A stretch of 64,000 nt of DNA, taken from the NCBI RefSeq assembly GCF_017562075.2, contig NC_054082.1, positions 26,598,208-26,662,207 on the forward strand, in the 5' to 3' direction. Shown here one piece after another: positions 37,191 to 48,766 of the stretch. Within the stretch, counting starts at the first letter, position 1; each line of letters starts with the position of its first letter. A model generated the notes under the pieces. That model saw only the letters and a list, made by a program, of their open reading frames with translations. It ran no database searches and had not been told where the DNA came from. The translations under genes were made by a program, and so were the position numbers. Source of the DNA: Anopheles merus. Taxonomy: Eukaryota > Arthropoda > Insecta > Diptera > Culicidae.

Positions 37191-38170
37191 CCTTCAGCCT
37201 TTCACTAGGTAGGATTCAGCCACATGTACCGGAATAAGCAATCCAAACAACGACCTTTTCTGGACACTTGCATTCGTCCCATCAGTAGATCAGGGAAAAT
37301 ACCGATGGATAATTGTTCGAGCTTGTGCCTGCGGGCAAGAAAGTTGATAGTTTTGATCCCACGCTCAGCAACACCTTAGCGAAGGTGTGCTATCGTGGGA
37401 ACATATATTTCATGTCCAAGTCGTGTGTTTGCGTGTGTGTGTTGCTTTTAGTGGGATAAATGAATGGTGCACCGTTCCATGACACATGTTTCTGGCGGGA
37501 TTGCTTCAAGAGCCATTCCTCATACGTGCACATCCGTCCATTACAGGTCAAAGTTAGGTGCGTCTACAGCGATTCGTGCCCGCCGGTCTTAGCAACCACA
37601 CACACAGGGCACTAGCGTTGGTTTCCGCACTGCTAGCAAAGTTCCATCAACATGGACGGATGGAAGTCGAGACACTTTTCAGTCTAGAGGCAATCCAACT
37701 TTTCAAAGCTCCAACGATTCCAGCTGGCACGCTAACCCTTTTACGAGACCCGCCGTCCGTCCCGTAGCTTGCGATGGGGTGAGCAAATTACGTGACGCTG
37801 TTATCAACAGCCTGCATCACCGTAACCTGTGCGCTGGTCGCGATTGTTCTGCCACCAAGGGAGTCGTGCGGCAGTGTAGTGTGGAGCCAATTCTGCCAGC
37901 AACCACCAGTTTGAAGGAGCCTGCTAGTGGCTGGGAAAGAACCTCCATTAGTAGCTGCTGGATTATGGGTGGTAGTTATTGAAAGAGAAAGGCGTTTTGT
38001 AAACGATAAACAGTGGATTGAAGGTGACATTCCATTACGACCGTAACACTTGCACCCGTGTGCCCGTGTGTCGGGCCCCCGTGCGTGGTGAATTTAATGC
38101 TCGATTTTAGTGGCATGGCAGTTTGGTGCCACATTTTCAACGCTAGTTAAAGAGCGCTTGAGCTACAGGT
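37191..38170. other. Unique block, no gene recognised
   Basis: GC-richer sequence with short frames at 37558-37767 (+), 37779-37982 (+) and 37788-38030 (-). None is recognisable. The overlapping pair on opposite strands argues against both. Confidence 0.4.
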
Positions 38171-38585
38171 AGGATTTACATGCGTCAGGTTTTATGAAAT
38201 TAGTCGTTAAAGCCGGGTAATTCAGTTAATTTAGTTAATGTTAATCGCTCAATATTTTACTAGAGTTTTGTATAAGAACATGTTAACAAAATATGCATGT
38301 GATAAAATATCACGTAATTGAAAATAAATTTCTCAACTCATTTCAGCCCCATGAAAGACATGGAAGATAAATTGGGTAATCTGTGAGTTTTTAGTCATTT
38401 AATTTACTATTTTTAAATTGATAAAATAATCTAGCCAGTGGCCTACATACTAATTCACTGCTTGTAATAAAATCTCACTAACCTCGGACCTGAACAAAAT
38501 GGACATCATATATAACGAATTAAAACAAATTAAAAACGAGCAGTTCAGTCAAACAAATAAAAGGAATATTTAAAAAATCAACAAA

Positions 38586-38589
38586 TGAA

Positions 38590-38628
<39 letters not shown>

Positions 38629-38965
38629 ATATACATAAATATATCAATAATAATAATTCTCTTCTCGTCAATATGTGATATGCAAGATTAACTTAAATTT
38701 ACTTGCACCAATGCTGAGATCGACAATATTAAAGAAGTTAAAGTAAAGTTTAAAGAAGTGTAAGTATTTATCATTTCGTGTAATAGATATTTGGAACAAA
38801 ATTCTGTCGACCTAAATTTGGTACTAAATAATGCACTTGGTCTTGAGTTTCGGCTAGGATGCAAAACGTGAATACATCCAAGAATGGACAATCGGTCAAT
38901 TGAACCACTAATAAGCTTGTAATGTAGAAATATTCACGGGGGCGGACCCGTGGTACAGTCGTCAA
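38586..38965 (-). pseudogene. 3' end of a dead Jockey/CR1-type element with AAAT tail
   Basis: Minus-strand translation gives, in two frames joined by a slip, SLLVVQLTDCPFLDVFTF and then PSRNSRPSALFSTKFRSTEF followed by CSKYLLHEMINTYTSLNF. This is the C-terminal R-R-LF-xPFRSTxF block of this polymerase type and its last residues. Downstream on the minus strand lies the TTTA/AAAT microsatellite (38586-38630 on +), as expected for a simple-repeat tail. It is dead because of the frame slip. Confidence 0.78.
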
Positions 38966-39135
38966 CTCGAACGATTCAATAACATGTCCGTCATGGGTTC
39001 AGGTCTAGAATTGATCGTTCACTCGTAGCAAGGAATTACTATCCTGCTGCGTGGTATTGAAATAAGCCTCATAAGCATGTACGTATAGGCTGGCATGTTC
39101 GCGTAGGATGTTTGCGCCAAATAGAAGATAAGGAT
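38937..39135 (+). mobile_element. SINE, family 2 (best copy)
   Basis: Head: GACCCGTGGTACAGTCGTCA, then a box B-like ATGGGTTCAGGTCTAG. The head resembles that of family 1, but the body differs: CTCGTAGCAAGGAATTACTA, CTGCTGCGTGGTATTGAAAT, then GGCTGGCATGTTCGCGTAGG and CGCCAAATAGAAGATAAGG. It ends in a purine-rich tail. No clear target-site duplication was found. It lies between two different dead non-LTR fragments. Confidence 0.78.
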
Positions 39136-39299
39136 GAAAACTGCACTGATCAATTATTCGCCTGTGTTGTAGAGATTAAAATCCAAAAAGCACGCTAACT
39201 GCGTGATGTATAGCAATCAATGAGAGATCAATGCAGACCAAGGGCACGTGTACATATTCTTTGGAATTATTCGAGCCTGTTTATTCTGTAGTGTGTCGG

Positions 39300-39425
39300 T
39301 TTTTAAGACCTGGATAACGGACTGGCAAATGAAGGCGCAAGATCGTGAGTGGTTTCGGACACTCCTGAGGCAGGCCAAGACCGCAAAGCGGTTATAGCAC
39401 CGGATAGGTAAGTAAGTAAGTGAGT
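39300..39425 (+). pseudogene. 3' end of a non-LTR element (same family as 12.7 kb)
   Basis: From 39305 the frame reads KTWITDWQMKAQDREWFRTL followed by LRQAKTAKRL and a stop near 39394. This C-terminus is closely similar to the second piece at 12931. It is followed by CACCGGATAGGTAAGTAAGT and AAGTGAG, a short tandem tail typical of 3' ends of some non-LTR elements. It is a severely 5'-truncated copy, as is usual for such insertions. Confidence 0.75.
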
Positions 39426-39850
39426 CGGTTTTGCGAATATCGGTCAATTGAGATAAAGTAGGGGAATAAAGTTATATTAAGGAGCTGATGTAAATAATGT
39501 AACTACTGAATTAAATTTAATTTGAAAAGAAAACGTATGATACATAAATGTTACTATCAATATTACTATTAATTAGCCAATATACAAATGACCATGCGGC
39601 TCCATTGCACAACTAATAATGCGGTTCCGTTGTACGTGTAATAAAACATCATGTTATTATTTTATTTTATAATGCTTATGTTATATTTAATTTTTCATCC
39701 GACCTTGTTTCCACATTTCTAGTCGCTTGAATAATAAAAATAGCAATTTCACTAACTTCATAGACAATCCTAAATGGCGTCCGTCACATGTGACTAAGCA
39801 CAATTAAGCTTTCGATTCGTTCCAACAAATAATCATATCAACCACAAAGC
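39426..39850. other. AT-rich stretch, nothing recognised
   Basis: No frame, repeat or element was recognised. Confidence 0.4.
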
Positions 39851-41700
39851 ATAAATCATACCACGCGTATGACGGCTCGCGTCTTTTTCACACGCTTCAG
39901 AACTTTTCCCAAATGCGTTCACACTCACACACACACACTTCCGTCTAAAACGAGGCACAAAGCTGGAAGCGGCGCAAAAATGGCAACGACAATTGCAAAC
40001 ACAACAGAGTACGACGTCGCGGTGTGAAAGTGAAAAATGCTTTTCCGTCCGCGAAAACTCGCAAGATCATTTCTCTTCTTGCGTCACTGGCAGCGATGGA
40101 AGGAAGCGTTGGAACAGCTTCTAAGCAACGCTCCGAACGCTCGCACCGCTGGTGTGCTAGCGGGCGGGGGGTGTTTCCAAATTTGAGATTTTCCTAATTG
40201 AAAAGCACTCCCCCTAGTCGGAGGTGATGAAGATCCCTCCACCTGCTCCTGCCCTGCACCCAGTCACCCGGGCCCGATGCACGCCAGTGACAGTGAGCAA
40301 GTTGTAATTAATTTTCAGGTCGTATAATCCCGCTTTATGTTGAGGATCGAGCGTTCGTCTTTGGTTATAAAATCTAGCCTCCGTGCTCTCGGTATAACCT
40401 ATGCTGCCGTTAGTGTATGGGAGAAAGGGGCAGAGAGGCGGAGGTATGGAGAAGAAGCAGGGAGACTTCATACTTTATACCGCTTGGTGACAAACGCACT
40501 AACCCGCGCGGGATGCAGCCTGTCGGCAAATCCGACCGTATGTCTTTCGCTTTCGCTGCCCACCCTGGCTGCACAAATTGTAGGCGAGAAATTAATGTGC
40601 TCACTCTTGAAATTAATTTTTAATTATGCTTCTTTAATTGCGCACGCCGCTTAGCAGCTAGTAGTCAGCCTCTTCGTCCGCCTCTCATTTCCACAGTCAA
40701 AGCCCATATGTATCGGTAAGCGTGCGCGTTGGTGTATGAGGGCGTATTTTCAGTGTTGATGTCGTTGAGAAAGCGCAAGATGAAATAAAAGCAGCCAAAT
40801 GATCTAGCTACCCGCCACGCCGTCAATCCCAAACTCTTTAGATGATCCGTTTCCCCCTCCGAGCACGCGAAGAAAGGAATGCCAGTCATGCAATCTTTGG
40901 CGGACAATGGAGTTAATGTGAAGGAAAAACAATCAGTCTGAGTGGGTGTCAGCTTTCCAGGCGTCGAACGCGTGCGGGTTGATTACTTTCCCGGCCGCTC
41001 GGTACATGGCATTCCAGCGGTGGCGGCACAAATTGCGCATCGAAGCGCGAAAAAAACGGAACGTGCGCCGTTTAATATGTTTCCGAGAAGGTGTAAACCC
41101 TAACTCCCTGTCTGGGTGTCAGATTCTTCCAGATTGGCGCACCGAAAAACGACAAGCTCCCTCCGTCGAGGTGAATGGTGACGAAAACCGAAAGTGTAAA
41201 AAACTAACAGTGCAATGATTCCCCATCCTAACGATGAGACGGTTTTGCATAGGTTCATCTTCGTCATACATTGTTGCTGGATGCACTTTGAAAAATGTGC
41301 TCCTGTGAGGATTGTTCAGGTTCATAATTCAAACTCTTCTTTCCACTCTCTAAGTCACTCCCTCTCTTTGCGACTTTCTTTCATACATTTGCTGCATTTC
41401 CTTCTCCTTCAGTAGGCGTTTGCCTTTTCCCGTAGAGAACGGAAACCTTTCCCTAATAGTTCAACGGCTTAGGCATGCGATTTTAATGGATTTTTAATGC
41501 GTTCGAACTTTTATCCATTCCTTTCCAGTGCAGTGAGCATACTTTGCATCGATGAATATGATGCGCTGTTGTGCAAATCTCGAATGGGTGCTCTGTTTGG
41601 GGGAGTGGTTAGTAGGCAAAGAAGCAAATTGAATAGGCGGGATGAGCACGTTGCTAGCCAGAGCTTCTTGGCCCATACAAGGGTTAATGTTTGTTTGTTT
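39851..41700. other. Unique block, no gene recognised
   Basis: GC-richer sequence. From ATG 41008 a 70-codon + frame ending at 41218 has a basic, plausible-looking translation (MAFQRWRHKLRIEARKKRNV and onward). No family is recognised and other frames overlap, so it is noted but not called. Confidence 0.4.
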
Positions 41701-42026
41701 GATGAATTATAGAGACTTTGAGTCTTTTAGACTGCATTCATCTCGTTGACCTATTCAGCGAGGGTTAATCAACGGGTATTTCATCCAATTCCTTTTCCAT
41801 TTGTTGTTTTATGCAGAAGTATACAGACTAGAGGCAAAAGATGGATGAGACTATATTTCCCAAGGTTGTTACAGGTTTTTGTGCGGTTTGTGTAGTGGCA
41901 GTTGGCGTGGTACCAAGATCGCGAATAATAGGCAATGCTGGTTTTTTCACTTTTTTTATTTGAAACTTTCCTCAAAAAATAATTGCTTACAAATCGAATA
42001 ATTAAAAGCCCACGCAGAAAATCCTT

Positions 42027-42250
42027 TACAGGGTTTTACAGGAGTGCTTATACTTATGGGATACTTTCATGACTCTTTCGTTCAAGACTCTATTATTCTT
42101 TTTTGGAAAAATCTTACAGAAATTTTCAATGAGCATATCAAAAAAGGGTACCACAGAGTCCAATTCCCATTTACATACATCAGTTCATTTCCTGTAAGAA
42201 AGAGTAATGAAAGTGTTCCAATAGTATGAGAACTACTGAAAACCCCTGTA
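42027..42250. mobile_element. 224-bp MITE with ~56-bp terminal inverted repeats
   Basis: The left arm (42027-42083) and the reverse complement of the right arm (42194-42250) align along their length. Left begins TACAGGGTTTTACAGGAGTG and right begins TACAGGGGTTTTCAGTAGTT. Both continue with CTTATACTTATGGGATACTT versus CTCATACTATTGGAACACTT, and with TTTCAT-ACTCTTTC. The ends start CAGGG next to TA on each side, consistent with a TA target duplication. The ~110-bp middle is AT-rich and non-coding. The short frames on both strands here are by-products of the symmetry. Confidence 0.85.
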
Positions 42251-42740
42251 ACTAAACTTTTTCTTTGTTGCAAATTTATTCAGCACCATGTTTTATCATG
42301 ATCTCTGTTATAATTTATAATAACAATATTTAGGATTTCGAAATATGCTGTTGAACCCTATAAAAGTGCAAACATGAAGGTGGATTGAATAAATACTGTT
42401 AGCCGTTATCAATATTACATTATTTTTCTCTTTATAAGTTCTGTGAGACTTTTATTTGAAGAGTTTCAATTTTAGTTATAAAAAGCAAAACAATGTAAAA
42501 CATCAAATTGAGACAACAAAGGCTGAATCATATGATAGAAGACCTTTATTAGATCTCAAACAAACAAATGAATGATTATAACTACTTAAAACAAGGGACA
42601 TTATATAGTTTTGAAGGGTTTCTTACAATGATCAATGCAAAGTAAAGAAAAACAATAAATATGTTTATATAAATCTCAAAATTAATACAATCGAAGAACT
42701 CAATCGCATTACTTAATAGTTCAGTTTGCAATCGAGCAAA
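42251..42740. other. AT-rich stretch, nothing recognised
   Basis: No frame, repeat or element was recognised. Confidence 0.4.
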
Positions 42741-44570
42741 TCATACCAACACCACACGTTTCTGTTCTACTCCTATCCCAATCCATGTAATATTGTCAGT
42801 GCGCTGTCCAACGGCACGGAGCGCAGCGTCGTATCGTGAAAAGCGAAACAAATCACCCACGATACCGTTTCCCTAAGCTAAACGAATTCCTCCGTATTCG
42901 CACTCATCAGATTACGGTGGCCGGTCGGATACGTGCCGTGTGATCCTGCCCAGTTAGCTCATAAAAGCTGACACATTTGTGTGACATGCTCGTAGCAAAG
43001 TTTAACAGGCTTGGCTGTATGTTTGGCCTGGTACGGTCTATCACTTTCTAGCCTGGTTCTATTTTTCAGGTCCCGAATGGTGCATCGTACTCGGCGCACA
43101 CTTGCTCACCACTTCGGTTAATGCCGGGGGTGTGCTGTTGGTTGGGGGCCCGTTTTCAAGCACTAAGCCCCCGCTCACTGGTTACTTTGCTCCATCGCGC
43201 GTGGTGTTCGTTTGCCGGAACAGTGTTAGCCTAGAGACAGAGGAGCTAGATAATCAAAATAAATTCGTTTCCGTTCTTTAGTCCTTTCTGGAGGCTTTTT
43301 GTGTGTGTGTTTTTTTGTTCTTCTTTTGATAGCGTTAGTGTTGTTGTGTGGTTTTATCTCTCTCTGTCTTTTTGCCGGCTTTGTCTGATCGGTTTGGAAG
43401 AAATCGACCAAGAATACATCTCCCCTGAGGAGTCTGTTTAGCGAAAGAATGAAAGAAAACCACCCATAAACATGGAGGAATGTGATGCGCGAGCTGGAGC
43501 CCGGATTCGGAAGCCTCATGTCGTTGTGTTGTTGCGGTGCAGCCATCCGACCCGGGCCCGGCCAGCAGGACATTAAGGGATATAAAATAATCAGGAAAAA
43601 TTACACCACTGCCACTCTTTCGCCACATTTTTCGGCCCCCGGAAGGCTTTGTGCTGGCGTTGTTTTGCACTCACATGGATTGCACGGGTGCGTGCGTGTG
43701 TCTGTGTGTGCTCGAGGTAAAGCTTTCTCTCCTCCCGTTAACATAGATGCGACACTTTTCGAGCACATCAAGATCCTTCCCGGGCGGTGAAGCAGGATGG
43801 AGGTTTTCCCTTCACACTTTTTACCACCATTTCATCCTCCCACTTTACACTGCATAGAAGGTTTATCGGGGACCATTTGTTATTCTGGTTTCCCAAAAAC
43901 CAACACACTCCGGACGCGTTACCGATCCATCCAGCTGGCGAGGACAATAAAGAAAACGGTACAGTTCCGCATGCGAAGAAACATTTATTCTTTCATCTGC
44001 AGCCCCACTTGGATGAACGTGATTAAGCGAAGCGGAGGTGCTGAAACGTGGAAAGATCATCGCCAGGGATAAAATAACACAAAAGTGCTCGAGAGGCAGG
44101 ACTAGCCGAACAGAGGATTCAAACAAGCGTCGAAAAAAAAACGGACATCTTTGGAGCTTCCGTCCAGCTCTCCGAAACCGACACTTTCCACCCTACCAAA
44201 ACCGCTCGGGAAAGAAATATTTACGACAAGCATGTGAATGGACCACCACCGGTCTATGGTTTCGCACGTGCTTCGCTAGCCTGCCTGGCCGGACTGGTCG
44301 GCAAAAGGGGGGAGATGTACGCCATGGTACCCTTCATCCAGTGGTTCCGCTTTTTTCTTGTAAGGAATTAATTTCCGGCTGAATTATTATGCCGCGTCGT
44401 TACAATTCGCTCCAGTTTTTGTGGTTTGCCTTTTTGTGCGTTGCGTTTTTGTATTTCTTTTGTGCTTTTTATTACACCAATACCACATCCACTGGGTGTA
44501 AGTGTGTGTGAGCTGGTGCGGGAGAGGAATAGATCCATACAAGGAAGCTTGCTCAACGACATACTTTAAG
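42741..44570. other. Unique block, no gene recognised
   Basis: GC-richer sequence with overlapping frames on both strands (43226-43670 -, 43482-44382 + in several frames). No recognisable domain. A short GT run lies near 43680-43710. Confidence 0.4.
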
Positions 44571-45203
44571 AAGCATCTCTAGTAGTAGTTTTACAATTTA
44601 ATATTAATTGTTAAATGGATATAAAATCAGCTCATTCCAACACTTCTTATTTTAATGCATCTGGAAGCATTTGTCAATTGATTTATAACATTGGAGCATC
44701 TGTAAAAAAAACACATCAATAATGCTACCAGCCTGATTATCAAAAACAAGGTAGTGCAGTAAGTGTAAATTTAAAGTAAAATATGAAATTGTTATTTTAA
44801 ATTGGTTACCAGATCATGCATCCGTAGAAGAAGCTTATAATGAATTATTATGCCTTTTCAATGCAATTTTTGTTTAAAATATATATCGAATTGTGCAAAT
44901 CCGTAAACTGTAGCAAATCAGAAATTTGTATCCTAGAGCGAATTTTTAAAACGTGTATCACATAGCATTAAACTAATGAAGTAAATGAAAAAATAACACA
45001 ACTTTGAAGCTGCCAATGACTTCAGCTCGTAAATTGACTATTAAATCTAAAATATACTTGCAAAACATAACTTAATTCTTTGTGAGCTCTTTGATTCAAT
45101 GTTATGTTGCTAAAAGAGAAAATAGAATTCGACAGCACTGAACAAATTGACGAGTTGAAGTATTTGCTTTTTTGCATTGATTTTCCATGAACATCATATG
45201 GTA
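44571..45203. other. AT-rich stretch, nothing recognised
   Basis: No frame, repeat or element was recognised. Confidence 0.4.
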
Positions 45204-45212
45204 CATTTTCAT

Positions 45213-45535
45213 TCACTCGTACAACTTAACAACATGCTTGTCATGGGTTCAAGCCCCGAATAGAACGTGTCTCTATACGTAGAACTGACTATTCTCACAT
45301 CTTCTTCTTCTTATGAATTACCCTTGCTGTGATTTATGGATTACCCCTCATAGCAGGATAGTCAGTCCTACGTATGGCGGCACAGTCCATATGGGGCTTG
45401 AACCCATACGACGGGCATGTTGTTGAGTCGTACCAGTTAACGACTGTACCACGAGACCGGCATTTTCATAAAGGTAATTAATTAGCCACTGAAAGCCAAG
45501 TCCACTAGTGGTACAGACAGGCCTTGAACGACATT
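45213..45535 (+). mobile_element. SINE family 1 copy interrupted by another SINE
   Basis: The 5' part (45213-45295) runs from ACTCGTACAACTTAACAACA through the box B-like CATGGGTTCAAGCCCC to GAACTGACTATTCT. The element resumes after the inner copy at 45473 with GGTAATTAATTAGCCACTGA, then AAGCCAAGTCC, TGGTACAGACAGGCCTTGAA. These match the 3' body of family 1 read on + (GGTAATCCATAAGTCACTGA in consensus sense). The very 5' head and about 13 bases at the break are missing. Confidence 0.75.
45300..45460 (-). mobile_element. SINE family 1 copy nested in the + strand copy
   Basis: Minus-strand element: a CTTCTTCTTCTT tail at the left (on +), a shortened 3' body, CCCCTCATAGCAGGATAGTC, a box B-like GGGGCTTGAACCCATACG, and a full tRNA-like head ending CGAGACCGG at 45460. 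Its 3' body lacks the segment containing the CAAGGCCTGCC motif. The whole compound is bracketed by exact 9-bp repeats, CATTTTCAT, at 45204-45212 and 45461-45469. These do not fit simple nesting. Confidence 0.8.
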
Positions 45536-45650
45536 GTACCAAAGAAAACAAAAATCTTTGCAGTACCTTTAAAAAGCTCAATAGCATCATAATTGTAAAA
45601 TTGCAAAACTTTCCCGAATTCTCTAACCACTCTTGGTCACGGCCGTACCG

Positions 45651-46232
45651 AGAGCTGATCACAACATTCGAAACATTCGAGTCGAAATAAAACGTACACC
45701 ATCTCTATTAAAGCAAACCGTAGCAAACCATTTCCCCGTAAAGCTAAAACACTTTCCTAAGCAATCAAAGCTCAAAGTGCTTCGGGAGCAGAGGTAGAGA
45801 AAGAAAGCTCTCATACGTCTTCCGACCCGGCAGCGGTGTTCCATCTTCACGCCATCGGCCATATGCTTTTGGTTTTGTGACGACCTCTGATCCTAACTTC
45901 ATCCCCACATTCCAGCATCAAACAACGCACGATCGAAGAAAGCAAAGGTGTGTGTGTCTGTGGAAGTGTGTGAGTGTCTAACGCCTGCCGTACACACGCG
46001 CGCCGTGGGGTAAATTTATTCCCGGCCTTATTTATACAGTAATTAGATAAGACGACGTCTTAAATAGATCTTGTAAATTATCACTCACTTCATTTCGTTT
46101 GCAGCACACCGTGTGGCGTTTGGTTCGGTTTCGAGGCACGTATCAAACTCCCCCCCCTCCGCACACATCGGCTCACACCTTCGTCAGCGCTAGCAGAGAC
46201 GTCCGTCCGAGAAGCTGGGTTACTCACATACA

Positions 46233-46281
<49 letters not shown>

Positions 46282-47780
46282 CCTCAAACATACACATCCA
46301 TGCTTCTCTGTGCACATATGTTTAAGCTGCCAGAAATTGCTGGACCTCACTACCGCCCGTGCGGTACCGCGGAATGCGGAAGACGTCTGGCCTTTTCAGT
46401 CTCGGCCGGCCCGCATTGACATCAGAAGGGACGGTCGACCTTTTGAAAGGTGCTTGAAACTGTCTTTGGCTGTGATCCGTGAAGCATGTAAGTAGATATA
46501 TGGGTTTCGCTCGTCAGTGGCAGGACAGAACAAACCCTCATCCTTGGCTTCTCCGCCCCTCCCCGTTGCGTCTTGCGTCGGCCCGAGGTTGCACACAAAG
46601 ACGTAGCGCGCCGCTCGAAATGACTTGCCGTTGTTCTTCAGCTGCAGCCACGAAGTTGTGTTGTGTCGGTATGGGAAGCATTTTTACCTCACGCTTCCCT
46701 CACACCTAGCCATCGACGAACGGGTCGGTTCCCTAGAGACGCGAGATGCCGAGTGCAGGATGTTCACAGTGCTGCCTTGGTTGCTGCTGAATATTAATAC
46801 GCGCTTCATAAATAAACTCCTCCAGCATCGAGTATTTATGCGCAGCAACATTCCCACGTGGGATCGTGTAGAAGCATTCCCGGGCAGTAGTCAGCGTCCT
46901 GCGTGGCTCTGTTTGCTCCCGTTTGAGAGAATGGGCAGTCGCTAGCTGTGGCTGGACGGGTTGGCTTCTGGGGTCATCCGGAAGTGCTCTATCGTTGGAC
47001 AACAGGAATGAAGCCATCAAGCCGAACTTGCGGGCGGTATCAGTTGCAACGCAATACGCAACGACTATTACAATTACACAGGGATACTACTTTTTTTTTT
47101 GATGACCCTTCATAGCATGCGTTGGTGCGCGCGGTCTTGGAGTTTTGTTTGGCTTCCATCCAGCGGAACATTGGTCACCAGTAAGCTGAACATCGGTACC
47201 GATTAGGGATGGATTCAGCTAAAACCCGCATGTCCATCAGCCGTGAAACATAATGGTAGCATTTATTGCATTTTTTGTTTGCTCCCTGGCAACTTCCATT
47301 TTTGACAGCTGAAAAACCCGCCGGGCCCAACCCATCGACCGGGCAAACGGGGTTGCAATCTGTTACGATTTTTTTTTCCTGAACAGCGCCTCCGTTTGAT
47401 GTTTTACCAGGTTTGCCAGGCTGTGGATGCATTTGAGCGGCAAGCACCGTTGTCGTAAATGGAACTCATACACACACATATACCCGCAAAAAAGTCAGAC
47501 AGAAACCCCATAACCGGTGACCGGTGCCGGTGAAAGTTAGAAGAGTCGGGTTAGGGACTGAGCAATGGTTCGTGGAACGTTGGAGATGACATTTTAATTA
47601 CTCTTACACATACGCACCGGCGACTTTCGTTGATGGCAGCTTACTGTTTTTTAAGTTTTTGTTTTTACTCTGCGTCACAGCGGTCCGATTTTTAGTTGGT
47701 CAGTGCCTTGTTCTTTGTGTTGGGCGCACCGATGAAAGCTTACGCGTTATGGTTTGAACGTTTTTTCGGATGAAAGGATA
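45651..47780. other. Unique block with CA tract
   Basis: GC-richer sequence with the CA microsatellite at 46241-46280, several overlapping frames on both strands and a T run near 47091. No recognisable gene. Confidence 0.4.
46231..46280 (+). repeat. CT then (CA)n microsatellite
   Basis: A compound repeat: CTCTCTCTCT followed by about 19 CA units. Confidence 0.95.
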
Positions 47781-47989
47781 CTTTTGTGCTATAAATAGAG
47801 TTTTTCGGTGGAATATTAATATACATACAACGAAAATGTATTCGCTGGTTTCAATCTCATCAATTGAAAGTTAAATTTGGTAAAGCGATCTCTCGTGCCT
47901 TGTACGTTAATAATTGTTGTGTTTTTTTTTCTTTTTGTCGCTCTACAAATACGTTAGGTGTTGATAACTTAGTCAATGAAAACAAGTTG

Positions 47990-48225
47990 AAAAGAGTAGA
48001 GCTTACATTTGACTTAAGGGTAACCAGGAATCTATCTGCAGGAATCTAGCTCATGGAAAATATTATATGCAAAGCAAAAGGGATGTTAGCTCTCATTTAA
48101 AATATGTGCAACGACTTTAACAACCCGTTTTCATTTATTGCAGTTTCCTCAGGCCGATCCTAGAACACTGTTCTATAGTTTGGTGCCCTTATTTTGAAGT
48201 CTTTTACAATAGGATATAATCTAGA
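47990..48225 (+). pseudogene. Decayed non-LTR reverse transcriptase fragment
   Basis: In-frame pieces: VELTFDLRVT (about 47998), LMENIICKAKGMLALI (about 48051), NMCNDFNNP, and FLRPILEHCSIVWCPYFEVF followed by YNRI (about 48148-48219). These correspond to the G-xFD-xL-F--H-, K----LG and RP-LEY-S-VW-PY--V---RIE blocks of Jockey/CR1-type polymerases, just after the catalytic domain. Stops and slips show decay. It is a different, more diverged element than the one starting at 48767. Confidence 0.7.
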
Positions 48226-48309
48226 ATAACATGGGATAGAGTCTAGGAGGATACCGACACGTAGAGATTGATGTTGGAAGATTAAAAGACGCTAAAAACT
48301 AAATAATTG

Positions 48310-48760
48310 TACGGGGAGTAGGGGTAGTTTCGACACTGTGGGTAAAATCGACACCCTTGCAGTTTGAGTATTTGCCGGTATTTTTGAAAAAAAACCTTTT
48401 TTATACAACAAATTTTGAATATTTTAAGTTACATACTCTTGTGTATAAACCTGTAAGTTGTCAAAACAAATACCAAACAAATACATTGAGCCTTTTGACC
48501 GACAGCCGGTTTGAAGATATTTTTGCGGGACTTTTGTAATTATGGCTTATTCTCAACAAAATTACAGTCTCCATGTAAATGGTATTTACATTGATGTTTA
48601 TAAACATTGTTGTTTAGTTCTGTTTTAAGTTACGTAGTTTGTTTTTATTATACTAAACAGTACGAAATGTTACCAAATCTTGTGTGATCAGTAGTGGTAA
48701 AATCGACACGATATTTGACATGTTAACATCATATTTTCATATCATATTGAAATCGTTAAA
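48310..48760 (+). repeat. Candidate eroded transposon with GTAAAATCGACAC motifs
   Basis: GGGTAGTTTCGACACTGTGG and GGGTAAAATCGACACCC near the left edge (48325-48357), and GTGGTAAAATCGACACG near the right edge (about 48694-48710), share a core in the same orientation. The intervening 340 bases are AT-rich. It lies between two dead reverse-transcriptase fragments. This arrangement suggests an eroded element, but ends and duplications are not defined. Confidence 0.4.
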
Positions 48761-48766
48761 CTTATT

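Noticed and set aside
42044..42273. Short frames on both strands at the 42-kb MITE
   Set aside because: Mirror frames from the inverted-repeat arms.
45204..45535. Twin-priming of a single SINE
   Set aside because: Both orientations contain the same box B region, so two copies are present rather than one inverted 5' piece.
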